From positions 558,001 to 622,000 of the forward strand of contig NZ_AYZQ01000001.1 in NCBI RefSeq assembly GCF_001436115.1: a DNA stretch of 64,000 nt. Reading direction: 5' to 3'. Below the pieces are notes generated by a model. That model made no database searches. It saw only the letters and a list, made by a program, of their open reading frames with translations, and was not told the origin of the DNA. Below, piece after piece: positions 25,574-34,063 of the stretch. The position numbers and the translations under genes are program-made. The first letter of the stretch is position 1. Each line of letters opens with the position of its first letter. Origin of the DNA: Lacticaseibacillus brantae DSM 23927. Lineage in GTDB: Bacteria > Bacillota > Bacilli > Lactobacillales > Lactobacillaceae.

Positions 25574-27136
25574 CTAAAGATTGCTGCGGTCCGCGAGTGG
25601 TTTCTTCTCCGGCTCGACTTCACTCATTTGACGCAATTGCGTCGCTTGAGCCTGACTAATAGTTGGTAAATCAATGCGGAACACTGAGCCCGAACCAACA
25701 GCGGAATCGACCTGGATCGTTCCCTTGTAGCTCTCAACCAATTGTTGCGCAATGGCCAAACCTAATCCGTTGCCACCTTTTTCACGACTACGGGCTTTGT
25801 CAACGCGATAAAACCGGTTAAACACCCGCTTGCGATCTTGCGGACTAATCCCCTCGCCAAAATCTTGAACGGCCAGAGCCACGCTATTCATTTCGAGTGA
25901 AGCCGTGACATGAATTTCTTTGCGGGTTGTTGAATACTTAACGGCATTGTCCAATAAGATGATCAGAACTTGTTCGAGATGGTTTCGATACATCCGAACA
26001 TATGTCGGGCCAGTTAATTCATCGTCGATGGTGAACGTGAAATCTGGATGAATCATGATAAAATCATTGGTCACCTGATTAACCGTCTGGTGGACGTCAG
26101 AGACAGCATTAGGAAACTGCACATCTACCTGATCCGCCCGCGTTAAATCAAGCATTTCTTGGATTAAACTCTTCATACGGGTTATCTCTTGAAGCGACGC
26201 CCGCAATGATTCATCGAGGACCTCCGGATCATCCTTGCCCCAACGATTCAGTAATTGCAGGTGCCCTTCAAGAATTGCGACGGGTGTCCGCAACTCATGC
26301 GAAACGTCTTGAACAAAATCACTTTGTTGGTCGATATAATGCTGCATGCGATCTAACATGCCATTAAACTCCACCACTAAGTTAGACAATTCGTCATTGG
26401 TCTTCGGGACAGTTATTCGGGCAGAAGATTGCGGCTCTTCATTAACGATATCAATCGTGTCAGTAATGCGCCGAATCGGCTTAAGAAAACGCGATGCCAG
26501 GAAATACCCAAGAACCATCGAAATCAACAATGCCATCACTGCAGCGGCATAAATCACAGTGGTGACTTGGCGCATAGTGGCATGAAACGCATTCATCGCA
26601 TCGGTGACTTGCACATAGCCCACTACACGATCGCTCGTTGTTGAGCGGACGGGTGAACGACCAACAATCCCGTCAAAATCTCCATTAACTTCATCCGTCA
26701 ACTCCAGGCGAGCTGCTTTTTGGAAGCCAACTGGCAAACTATGCGAAGAGAAGACCACTTCGCCAGCACGATTAAAAACAGTTACCGTGATATCCTGGCG
26801 CGCGAGTTTTTGCAGAACAGAATCCGAAAACAGTGAATTGTCTTCGGACTCTTCCGCGGCCGGATTCTGATTGGCGGGTGTCGGATCAAGCCGAGGGACG
26901 ACCGTAGATACCTGCAAGTCACTTGGAATCGGAGACATTCGCGTGACCACTGCATTGACCGTATCCTTAACGGTGTTGCGCTCTTGCTGAACCAACGTAT
27001 TACGAGTTGCCCCATAAACCACCCAAGCAAAAATGGCAAAGGTGACAAAAATTCCCACCCCAACCGTTAAAGCCCATTTGATTTTTAAGGAAATTCGGAC
27101 CCGCCGTTTATCAGTCTTTGTTTGCGCTGTTTGCAT
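25574..27136 (-). CDS. HAMP-domain sensor histidine kinase (ArlS-like)
   Basis: A 520-residue membrane kinase: first span about 22-42, an extracytoplasmic sensor of about 150 residues, second span about 192-215, HAMP domain (RFLKPIRRITDTIDIV), dimerisation helix with H280 in QDVSHELRTPVAILE, and an HATPase domain with N box (ILLDNAVKYS), G1 (VQDFGEGI) and G2 (GNGLGLAIAQQLV). Gene start and regulator stop overlap as TAATG. The OmpR/EnvZ-like architecture is closest to ArlS or CsrS-type kinases; the stimulus is unknown. Confidence 0.92.
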   Translation of the reverse strand: MQTAQTKTDKRRVRISLKIKWALTVGVGIFVTFAIFAWVVYGATRNTLVQQERNTVKDTVNAVVTRMSPIPSDLQVSTVVPRLDPTPANQNPAAEESEDNSLFSDSVLQKLARQDITVTVFNRAGEVVFSSHSLPVGFQKAARLELTDEVNGDFDGIVGRSPVRSTTSDRVVGYVQVTDAMNAFHATMRQVTTVIYAAAVMALLISMVLGYFLASRFLKPIRRITDTIDIVNEEPQSSARITVPKTNDELSNLVVEFNGMLDRMQHYIDQQSDFVQDVSHELRTPVAILEGHLQLLNRWGKDDPEVLDESLRASLQEITRMKSLIQEMLDLTRADQVDVQFPNAVSDVHQTVNQVTNDFIMIHPDFTFTIDDELTGPTYVRMYRNHLEQVLIILLDNAVKYSTTRKEIHVTASLEMNSVALAVQDFGEGISPQDRKRVFNRFYRVDKARSREKGGNGLGLAIAQQLVESYKGTIQVDSAVGSGSVFRIDLPTISQAQATQLRQMSEVEPEKKPLADRSNL

Positions 27137-27822
27137 TACGAACGCATAACATAACCGGTACCCCGAACAGTTTGGATATAGCTCGGTTCTCCTGGCCGGT
27201 CAATCTTATTACGGATATAACGGACATAGACATCAACCACATTTGTCTCGACGTCGGAGTTATAGCCCCACACCTTACTCAGTAAGACATCACGGGCTAA
27301 GACAACATTAATATTCTCCATCAAAGTCAACAGTAATTCATATTCCCGCTTGGTTAATTCAATGATGTCATCACCACGACGCACAACCCGATTCTCTTTT
27401 TCAATGATGAGATCACGATAAGTAATGGTGGTTTGCTTAGCGGCATTGTGTTCGCCTTCAATATTGATTCGACGCAACAAAGCGCGGAGACGAGCTAACA
27501 ATTCCTCAATAGCGAACGGCTTAACAATGTAATCATCGGCACCGTGGTCTAAACCGGAGACGCGGTCAATCACAGAATCCCGAGCCGTCATCATGATAAT
27601 TGGCGTATTCTTAACCTGGCGGACACGCCGACAAACCTCTAAGCCATTCAATTCTGGCAACATTAAGTCTAGCAAAATAGCGTCCCAATCTTCAGCTAAA
27701 GCGGCCTCAAGGCCAGTTCGGCCGTTAAAATGCACCGCAGTCTCGTAGCCTTCGTGCTTTAATTCTAATTCCACGAAGCGCGCGAGGTTTTTCTCATCTT
27801 CAATAATTAAAATTTTACTCAT
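27136..27822 (-). CDS. OmpR-family response regulator (ArlR-like)
   Basis: A 228-residue regulator with a receiver domain (D9-E10, phospho-acceptor D52 in LLDLMLPELNG, conserved Thr and Lys in MMTARD and DYIVKPF) and a C-terminal winged helix (LTKREYELLLTLMENINVVLARDVLL, VDVYVRYIRNKID, TVRGTGYVM). The ATG at 27822 follows AAGGGG; a longer frame adds eleven unlikely residues. It is the first gene of a two-gene operon with the kinase. Confidence 0.93.
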   Translation of the reverse strand: MSKILIIEDEKNLARFVELELKHEGYETAVHFNGRTGLEAALAEDWDAILLDLMLPELNGLEVCRRVRQVKNTPIIMMTARDSVIDRVSGLDHGADDYIVKPFAIEELLARLRALLRRINIEGEHNAAKQTTITYRDLIIEKENRVVRRGDDIIELTKREYELLLTLMENINVVLARDVLLSKVWGYNSDVETNVVDVYVRYIRNKIDRPGEPSYIQTVRGTGYVMRS

Positions 27823-27915
27823 CTGAGTACCCCTTTTTTCAATTGTCGCCGCCAACTAATTCTCATTATCGGCGGAATCTCAAAGATATTTTCTCATAAA
27901 TATTCTTGCTTTGTG

Positions 27916-27924
27916 ATTATAGCA
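27916..27924 (-). promoter_or_regulatory. Extended -10 promoter of the two-component operon
   Basis: Minus strand TGC TATAAT is a perfect extended -10. A CCGCC/GGCGG hairpin lies in the untranslated leader (about 27849-27875). Confidence 0.65.
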
Positions 27925-28019
27925 TAGTTTACCGGCACTGGCTATCTCAGCCAAAGTTAATCTAAGCCACGATTGAATTTTACTATTTAGGTATAGTCCA
28001 ATTTCAATTTTGCGTCCGA

Positions 28020-28060
28020 ATGACATGCTCGATTCGTATTTGGTCTAGTCCACATGTCAT
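28020..28060. repeat. Inverted repeat downstream of gnd
   Basis: ATGACATG (28020-28027) and CATGTCAT (28053-28060) are perfect complements 25 bases apart, between the gnd terminator and the promoter region of the two-component operon. Meaning unknown. Confidence 0.4.
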
Positions 28061-28065
28061 AAAAA

Positions 28066-28100
28066 AAACTCCGGCCAGCAGTTGCCAGTCGGAGTCATTA
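28066..28100 (-). terminator. gnd terminator
   Basis: Minus strand ACTCCGACTGGC pairs with GCTGGCCGGAGT, followed by eight T. Confidence 0.85.
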
Positions 28101-28109
28101 TTAATTATT

Positions 28110-29528
28110 TTATTGTTCAGCGTACCATGTGTAATGGAACGTGCCTTCGCGGTCATTGCGTTGATAGGTGTGAGCACCGAAGTAGTCACGTTGTGCTTGA
28201 ATCAAGTTTGCTGGTAAAGTCTCAGAACGATATGAGTCGTAGTAAGAGATGGCAGCCGCAAAGCCAGGCACTGGAATACCGGCCTTAACAGCCAACCCAA
28301 CTAAGTCACGAACTGATTCTTGGTAGTTCTTCGCGATATTTTCGAAGTAGTCATCAAGTAATAAGTTCTGCAAGTTTGCATCCTTGTTGTAAGCATCAGT
28401 GATGTTTTGCAAGAAGCGGGCCCGGATAATGCAGCCGGCGCGCCAAATCTTAGCCATGTCGCCATACTTGATATCCCAGTTATAGTTGTCTGAAGCAAAG
28501 CGCAACTGTTCAAAGCCTTGCGCGTAGCTCATTAACTTACTGAAGTACAACGCCTTCCGAATCATTTCGATGGCGGTCTTTTGATCAACATCAACGGAGC
28601 CAACTGGCTTTGGCAAGACTTTGCTTGCGTTAACCCGTTCATCCTTCATCGCACTAATGTAACGTTGATAAACAGATTCGGTAATAACACCTTGTGGCAC
28701 GCCGAGTTCCAACGCAGATTGAGAACTCCACTTACCAGTACCTTTGTTACCAGCGGCATCAAGAATCAAGTCAACGATTGGCTTGTCGCTACCCAAATCG
28801 TCTTTGCGGGTCAAGATGTCAGCCGTAATTTCGATCAAGTATGAATCAAGTTCGCCCTTGTTCCAGTCGGCGAAGATGTCAGCAATTTGGCTAACGTCCA
28901 AGCCAAGCATGTTGCGTAACAAGTTGTAACTTTCAGCAATTAATTCCATATCGCCGTATTCAATCCCGTTATGTACCATCTTGACATAATGTCCTGCACC
29001 GTTAGGGCCGATATATGTCACACATGGTACGCCATCTTCAGCCTTGGCTGCGATTTGTTCAAGGATTGGTGCGACCAAATCATAAGCTTCCTTTTGGCCA
29101 CCTGGCATCAATGAAGGACCTTGAAGTGCACCAAGTTCACCACCAGAAACACCCATGCCGATAAAGTTAATCCCAGATTGATCCAAGCGTTCATTACGAC
29201 GCATGGTATCTTCAAAGAAGGTATTCCCACCATCAATCAAAACATCGCCCTTGTCCAACAAAGGAATCAGTTCTTCAATAACAGCATCTGTACCAGCACC
29301 AGCTTGAACCATCATCAGAATCCGACGTGGCTTTTCAAGTGAGTTAACGAAATCTTCAATCGTATATGAAGGGACCAGTTTCTTGTCACCGTGTTCTTTC
29401 ATAACGTCTTGTGTGCGGCTAGCGGTCCGGTTGAAAATAGCAACGGTGTAACCGCGACTTTCAATGTTAAGGGCAAGATTCTTACCCATGACTGCCATAC
29501 CAATAACCCCAATTTGTGGTGTATCCAT
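28110..29528 (-). CDS. gnd: 6-phosphogluconate dehydrogenase (NADP-dependent, decarboxylating)
   Basis: Gnd oxidises 6-phosphogluconate to ribulose 5-phosphate and CO2, the oxidative step of the pentose phosphate and phosphoketolase routes. The 472-residue product has the dinucleotide fold [20 protein letters not shown], the FNRT segment fitting NADP, the substrate motif [23 protein letters not shown], the catalytic Lys region [18 protein letters not shown] and [10 protein letters not shown] near the end. The start at 29528 follows AGGAGG by seven bases; the longer frame upstream is not supported. It is transcribed alone. Confidence 0.97.
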   Translation of the reverse strand: MDTPQIGVIGMAVMGKNLALNIESRGYTVAIFNRTASRTQDVMKEHGDKKLVPSYTIEDFVNSLEKPRRILMMVQAGAGTDAVIEELIPLLDKGDVLIDGGNTFFEDTMRRNERLDQSGINFIGMGVSGGELGALQGPSLMPGGQKEAYDLVAPILEQIAAKAEDGVPCVTYIGPNGAGHYVKMVHNGIEYGDMELIAESYNLLRNMLGLDVSQIADIFADWNKGELDSYLIEITADILTRKDDLGSDKPIVDLILDAAGNKGTGKWSSQSALELGVPQGVITESVYQRYISAMKDERVNASKVLPKPVGSVDVDQKTAIEMIRKALYFSKLMSYAQGFEQLRFASDNYNWDIKYGDMAKIWRAGCIIRARFLQNITDAYNKDANLQNLLLDDYFENIAKNYQESVRDLVGLAVKAGIPVPGFAAAISYYDSYRSETLPANLIQAQRDYFGAHTYQRNDREGTFHYTWYAEQ

Positions 29529-29650
29529 GACATTGCCTCCTAATCGGCTAAGTTTTAACTGCTCAAGCATAGCAGAAACTGGCCATAAAATAAAGCAATT
29601 AAACCGCTTTAATAAGGTGTTTTCAGCAAACTTAAGGCATTTTAATGCAT

Positions 29651-29683
29651 GAAAAAAGACCGCCACTTTAAGGCAGTCTTAAC
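29651..29683 (-). terminator. Terminator of the yqeG-to-yceD operon
   Basis: Minus strand AAGAC-GCC pairs with GGC-GTCTT followed by six T, immediately after the yceD-like stop. Confidence 0.8.
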
Positions 29684-29688
29684 CGGGA

Positions 29689-30240
29689 CTATTCAGTGTC
29701 ATCATCTTTGAATAAATCCTTTAATTTCTCAAATTCAGCATTTGGACGTTCATCAGCTTCATCATGCGTTTGCGCATACTCGTCCTCTGAAATAACGTTC
29801 CAGTCTTCACCCGCCGGCATGGTCCCAGTCTGGGCCTCCTCGGGGGTCAGAATCTGCATAGGAATGCTAAGCAGAATGTGGTCTTCAATCGCTGGCACCA
29901 AGTCCAAGCGATCGCCTTCTAATTCGATGAGCAGTTCGCCATCTTCGTATTGGTCGGCGTGGGCAGGATCGCCTAAATAGATTTCACTGAAGCTTAAATT
30001 AGTCGGTAACGTCACCGGCGTCAAGCTTCGCGTTGAAGGCACAATCATACTTCCATTGAGCGTTGCACTGACAACAAAGTCACCCTTGTCATAAGCAATG
30101 TAACCATCAACTTTAATTGGGGTCACATCCATGATTTCTGGATCGCGGGTCATAAGATCCTTCTTTAAATCTAAGGTCTCGTTGAAATGCAACGGTGTGT
30201 CCTTGTATTTCATCAGTTCTAGAACTGGCCAATTTAACAT
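29689..30240 (-). CDS. YceD family protein (DUF177)
   Basis: A 183-residue YceD/DUF177 protein. In bacteria and plant plastids this family is linked to 23S rRNA accumulation and ribosome assembly, and its gene usually precedes rpmF. Visible features are the N-terminal LNWPVLELMKYKDTPLHFNETLDL and an acidic C-terminal tail ending KDLFKDDDTE. The usual cysteine pairs of some homologues are absent. No rpmF follows: a terminator comes directly after the stop. It is the last gene of the long operon that starts at yqeG. Confidence 0.88.
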   Translation of the reverse strand: MLNWPVLELMKYKDTPLHFNETLDLKKDLMTRDPEIMDVTPIKVDGYIAYDKGDFVVSATLNGSMIVPSTRSLTPVTLPTNLSFSEIYLGDPAHADQYEDGELLIELEGDRLDLVPAIEDHILLSIPMQILTPEEAQTGTMPAGEDWNVISEDEYAQTHDEADERPNAEFEKLKDLFKDDDTE

Positions 30241-30242
30241 TG

Positions 30243-31394
30243 CTAGTCCTCCTTTCGGTTTGATTCTATCATGATTGGTGGGTGACCGAAATTCTGCGGA
30301 CCCGATAAAGCCAAAATTTGATCACTGCGGTGTACTAAGGCAAGGCGCCTGGTTGGGGCCACCATCGCTTGGCTCACCCGTGTAACCAACGGCAAAGAAA
30401 TTGATTTTTTGACTTGGTGTAGATATTCCCGCCCAGTTGACGTAAAGCCTAATACGTGCAAGAACCGGTGAGTTTGAGCCCATTTGACTTCAGTCGTGGT
30501 CAGATTCAAAAGCGTATACAACGCCAATCGCCTTAATCGGGCAAAAGTGTAACGCTTTGATTTGACCGCCGTTAAGAAGTCTTCAAACCCAAACGCGGAC
30601 GCAACTTGTTGAGTGAGGCGATATTCTAAGCCCTCACTCATCGTATAGATGGCCTGCAATTCCTCAATCCGACTCGTCTGCAGCCGATACTTCAGCAATG
30701 GATAAAGCCGATTCCACTGCATTTGATTCCGTTGCTTTAGGGCCAGGGCTGTATCGGTTGGCACCCCAACCGCTTCATCGCCATTCCAAACGGCTTGGCG
30801 AATGGCAGAAGCGCTCATATAGCCGTCTACAGAATATTCGGCATCATGTGCGACTCCTTGGCGGGCAATTGGAATCAACGTCAACGGTTGGCGCAATCGC
30901 GCATTAGCCCGTGCATAGGTCAAGCCTAAAATTGTATTCGAAGCCGTCAGATCGTGATCCGTAATCGTTTGAAAGTACCGATTGACTTGACTGGCATAGG
31001 TCTGCGTAAAATCGCGAAATAAATCTGTCTGCGGTGCTTGGGTATCAATCGCTTGGGCTAGCGCCATATAATCCAGCGTTGGATTTTCAGTGCCAAACAC
31101 CAGCTGGTCAACGCCCAACGCTTCAAGGTGTGCAAAAGCACCCTGAGCAAATTCATCAGCTGCTTGGACTGCATCTGTCACGGGTAATTCGACGACCAAA
31201 TCAGCCCCGTGGGCCAATGCTAGCTTAGCTCGGTGCCATTTATCTAAGATGGCAGGCTCACCTCGCTGAACGAAATTGCCTGACATCACAACGACCACAA
31301 CATCCGCCCCAGTCCGTTGCCGGGCTTGTTCGAGGGCATAGACATGCCCGAAATGCAGCGGATTAAATTCCGCAATCAATCCTACCGCCCGCAT
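30243..31394 (-). CDS. tmcAL: tRNA(Met) cytidine acetate ligase
   Basis: TmcAL (formerly YlbM) uses ATP and acetate to form N4-acetylcytidine at the wobble base of elongator tRNA-Met. The 383-residue protein has the nucleotidyltransferase core GLIAEFNPLHFGHVYALEQAR with the HxGH-like HFGH, and VVVMSGNFVQRGEPAILDKWHRAKLAL. The start at 31394 follows GAAGG by six bases, two bases after the stop of the upstream methyltransferase gene. YlbM-YceD order matches Bacillus ylbM-ylbN. Confidence 0.93.
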   Translation of the reverse strand: MRAVGLIAEFNPLHFGHVYALEQARQRTGADVVVVVMSGNFVQRGEPAILDKWHRAKLALAHGADLVVELPVTDAVQAADEFAQGAFAHLEALGVDQLVFGTENPTLDYMALAQAIDTQAPQTDLFRDFTQTYASQVNRYFQTITDHDLTASNTILGLTYARANARLRQPLTLIPIARQGVAHDAEYSVDGYMSASAIRQAVWNGDEAVGVPTDTALALKQRNQMQWNRLYPLLKYRLQTSRIEELQAIYTMSEGLEYRLTQQVASAFGFEDFLTAVKSKRYTFARLRRLALYTLLNLTTTEVKWAQTHRFLHVLGFTSTGREYLHQVKKSISLPLVTRVSQAMVAPTRRLALVHRSDQILALSGPQNFGHPPIMIESNRKED

Positions 31395-31395
31395 C

Positions 31396-32133
31396 CTAAG
31401 CCTTCTTTGCATGGAAGAACCATCGGGTACTGTCAGGTGTCACGTCGGTCGTGCCGAAGTTTGCGGTTACCTCAATCGAGGTGAAGCCAGCCGCGGTCAA
31501 TGCATTCACATATTCCGCCACAGGATAAGTGCGCTCCTTGTGGGTTTCAATTAACGGCTTGTATGCATCTAATTTCTCATCGTAAATAAAGAAGGTGAGA
31601 TCGTGTTCTGCGCTATGAGGCAGTTCGCCTGCATAACTCGTCCACAAAAAAGCATAGTCTTCGGTTTGATAGTTATACATATAGCCGGGAAAAAGATCAT
31701 CCATTTGATGCAAGGAATGCGCATCAAACATAAAATCGCCACCTGGGGTTAGCACGGTATTCACCTGTTCAAAGACTGTTTGAACTTCGTCAATGTCGCC
31801 CATATAACAAATAGAGTCGTCAAAGCAAGTGACCACGTCGTAGGTTGGCATTTCGGATAAATCACGCATGTCACCCAAAATCATTGGGATGTCTAATTGG
31901 GCCGCCTCGAACTTAGGCTCAGCCAAAGCCAGCATGTCCCCGGATAAGTCAAAATCCGTGACCTTGAACCCGGATTGGGCCAATAACACGGCTAAACTAC
32001 CCGATCCGCCAGCAAGCTCCAACAACGCTTGGTGACTTGGCTTAATGCGCGCAGTCACATAATCACGCCATTGCGCATATAAATCGGCGTCCATTAACGT
32101 ATCATAGACCTGCGCAAAGGTTTGATAAATCAT
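31396..32133 (-). CDS. Class I SAM-dependent methyltransferase (YqeM-like)
   Basis: A 245-residue methyltransferase with motif I LLELAGGSGSLAVLLAQSG near residue 37, the acidic residue of motif II in VTDFDLSGDML, and VVTCFDDSICYM. Position between rsfS and tmcAL equals that of Bacillus yqeM. It overlaps the rsfS stop by four bases (ATGA). The substrate is unknown; linkage to ribosome-assembly genes is only suggestive. Confidence 0.88.
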   Translation of the reverse strand: MIYQTFAQVYDTLMDADLYAQWRDYVTARIKPSHQALLELAGGSGSLAVLLAQSGFKVTDFDLSGDMLALAEPKFEAAQLDIPMILGDMRDLSEMPTYDVVTCFDDSICYMGDIDEVQTVFEQVNTVLTPGGDFMFDAHSLHQMDDLFPGYMYNYQTEDYAFLWTSYAGELPHSAEHDLTFFIYDEKLDAYKPLIETHKERTYPVAEYVNALTAAGFTSIEVTANFGTTDVTPDSTRWFFHAKKA

Positions 32134-32489
32134 GCCTCAATCCAACCTTCAACATCAACGAGTGGTGCATCTGACCACAATTTCTCTAAGTTGTAGAATT
32201 CGCGGGCTTCTGGCAGGAAGACGTGGACAACGATATCACCATAGTCCATCAGCCACCACTGGGAATTCTTCTCCCCTTCGATCCGGCGAACAGTCACACC
32301 AGCTTCATCTAACTTATCTTCAATTTCATCAACAATCGCTTTGGCTTGCCGTTCAGAATTAGCGCTCATCACGACAAAGTAATCAGCCAATAAACTGACT
32401 TCGCGCATATCTAACGCCACAATATCTTCAGCCCGCTTATCATCCGCGGCCTTAACGGCAGTTTCTAACATTAATTCACTACTAATCAT
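32130..32489 (-). CDS. rsfS: Ribosome silencing factor
   Basis: RsfS (YbeB/YqeL) binds ribosomal protein L14 and blocks subunit joining in nutrient-poor conditions. The 119-residue protein contains the family core DIVALDMREVSLLADYFVVMSANSER split across residues 22-47, and QWWLMDYGDIVVHVFLPEAREFYNLEKLW. GAGGTGA precedes the ATG. Co-transcribed with yqeK and the YqeM-like gene. Confidence 0.95.
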   Translation of the reverse strand: MISSELMLETAVKAADDKRAEDIVALDMREVSLLADYFVVMSANSERQAKAIVDEIEDKLDEAGVTVRRIEGEKNSQWWLMDYGDIVVHVFLPEAREFYNLEKLWSDAPLVDVEGWIEA

Positions 32490-32493
32490 GGAT

Positions 32494-33087
32494 TCACCTC
32501 TTAATTAAAGCATTATATGTGGCCAATGTTTTCGGATAGACCACTTTCCGATTATCAATTAAATACGTGAGTGTGTTGGTTAATTCAATCAGGGTTGCTT
32601 CCAGTAAATCATGCTCGGCGGCCTCTCTTGCAGCAATTTCTCCGGGCAAATCCCGCGCCGGTTCAATGAAATCAGCCACAAAGATGATTTGATCTAAGGC
32701 CGTCATTGCAGGGTCGCCAGTTGTATGGCGGACAATGGCTTGCAACACTTCTGGATCAGACACACCCAGTTCTCGCTGAATGAACCAAACGCCGACTAAT
32801 CCGTGCCAAATGCCGCGACCGTAATTCAACAACTCAGGATCAAGGCCCTGAGTTTGAATCAGATTTTGGTAATCTTTCACCGAAATTTGTTTGGCATAGT
32901 CGTGCAGTAAACCGGCTAAACCGGCCCGATCGATGTCCACGCCAAAACGCCCAGCTAAAACTCGAGCCGTCGTCTCAACGCGTACGCAATGATTAAATCG
33001 CTCATCGTCAAGGCGGTGGTGCATTTTCTCCAAAATTTCAGCGCGCGATAACGGGCTTAACGTTTGTGGATATGCGATTTCAGTCAC
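32494..33087 (-). CDS. yqeK: HD-domain hydrolase YqeK (symmetrical Ap4A hydrolase type)
   Basis: A 197-residue HD-domain protein. YqeK family members split diadenosine tetraphosphate into two ADP. Motifs: RFNHCVRVETTARVLAGRF (first His), AGLLHDYAK (HD), GIWHGLVGVWF and IVRHTTGDPAM, then FVADFIEPARDLPG, all typical. Translation probably begins at GTG (33085-33087), nine bases after AAGGAGG and inside the end of nadD; the longer frame lacks a good site. The nadD-yqeK-rsfS order is conserved. Confidence 0.93.
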   Translation of the reverse strand: MTEIAYPQTLSPLSRAEILEKMHHRLDDERFNHCVRVETTARVLAGRFGVDIDRAGLAGLLHDYAKQISVKDYQNLIQTQGLDPELLNYGRGIWHGLVGVWFIQRELGVSDPEVLQAIVRHTTGDPAMTALDQIIFVADFIEPARDLPGEIAAREAAEHDLLEATLIELTNTLTYLIDNRKVVYPKTLATYNALIKR

Positions 33088-33724
33088 GATACAACCCCTC
33101 CTTGTCGATGTAATCAATCACAGGATCAGGAACGAGATATTTTAAGCTTTGATTTGTCGCCACGCGGTGACGAATATCAGTCGAACTGATTTCAATCAAT
33201 GGTGAATCAACCCAGAGAATGGGATAAGGCGACGCTGGTTCATACCCGCGGCGCTTGACGCCAACAAAAGTCACCAAATCAATTAACTCATCAATCCGAG
33301 ACCATTTTGGCAAATAATTCACCATGTCCGCCCCAATAATAAAGAAGTAATCCGTGTCAGGATGCTTGCGCTTGAGTTCTACCATGGTGTCGTAAGTGTA
33401 ACTCACACCGCCACGTTTAACTTCGAGCAATTCTAAGCCAAACAATGGATTACCCTGAATTGCCGCCTGAATCATCGTGATACGATGTTCGGGCGCAATG
33501 GCCCGTTTCAAATCGCGGTGCGGCGGTTTATTATCCGGCATGAAGAGAACTTTTTCAAGCCCAAGTTGGGAACCAACTTGTTCAGCCATAATCAGGTGGC
33601 CGTTGTGGATGGGATTAAACGTCCCCCCAAATAAGCCAACCTGTTTACGATGATCTATGCCTAAAATTTGTTCCTTCATTTCGACTGATATCACTGGTCG
33701 TGTCAATGTCGCCACTTGGCTCAC
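33080..33724 (-). CDS. nadD: Nicotinate-nucleotide adenylyltransferase
   Basis: NadD makes deamido-NAD from nicotinate mononucleotide and ATP. The product has the GGTFNPIHNGHL signature of the nucleotidyltransferase fold, DNKPPHR, and the second motif ISSTDIRHR. A GTG start at 33724 with GAGGTGA five bases upstream is preferred (214 residues), giving an N-terminal extension of about 30 residues before the signature, as in other lactobacilli; an internal ATG at 33679 is an alternative. Confidence 0.94.
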   Translation of the reverse strand: MSQVATLTRPVISVEMKEQILGIDHRKQVGLFGGTFNPIHNGHLIMAEQVGSQLGLEKVLFMPDNKPPHRDLKRAIAPEHRITMIQAAIQGNPLFGLELLEVKRGGVSYTYDTMVELKRKHPDTDYFFIIGADMVNYLPKWSRIDELIDLVTFVGVKRRGYEPASPYPILWVDSPLIEISSTDIRHRVATNQSLKYLVPDPVIDYIDKEGLYRD

Positions 33725-33736
33725 AAAGCTCACCTC

Positions 33737-34048
33737 TTACAATTTTGCAATCTCATTAGAAATTCGACGATTATCTCGGTCGTTGGCCTGCTTATAGACC
33801 AGAACGGTCCGGCCAATTGTCTGAGCTACTTCTAAGCCGGGAATCTCTTGACTGAGATAAGCCCCGACGGTCTTCGGTGTTTCTTCAGAAGCTTGGAGTA
33901 AGCTGATTTTAATCAGTTCGCGACTTTCAATCGCATCGGCCACACCACTGACAAAAGTGGGGGTTAACCCATTCTTGCCTAAATTAATTAAAGGTTTCAT
34001 GGTCATCCCAAGACTTCTTAAATAGCGTTTTTGTTTTCCAGTTAACAT
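33737..34048 (-). CDS. yhbY: YhbY-type CRM-domain RNA-binding protein
   Basis: A 103-residue CRM-domain protein that binds pre-50S ribosomes in Escherichia coli (YhbY; YqeI in Bacillus). The fold signature is LTGKQKRYLRSLGMTMKPLINLGKNG split over the first 30 residues, with the GKNG loop, then SRELIKISLLQ and the final strand GRTVLVYKQ. It follows yqeH by 15 bases. The shikimate dehydrogenase gene found between them in Bacillus is absent. Confidence 0.93.
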   Translation of the reverse strand: MLTGKQKRYLRSLGMTMKPLINLGKNGLTPTFVSGVADAIESRELIKISLLQASEETPKTVGAYLSQEIPGLEVAQTIGRTVLVYKQANDRDNRRISNEIAKL

Positions 34049-34063
34049 ATTTATCCTTTCAAC

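Noticed and set aside
28004-28189. 61-codon minus-strand frame near the end of gnd
   Set aside because: It crosses the gnd terminator and overlaps gnd in another frame.
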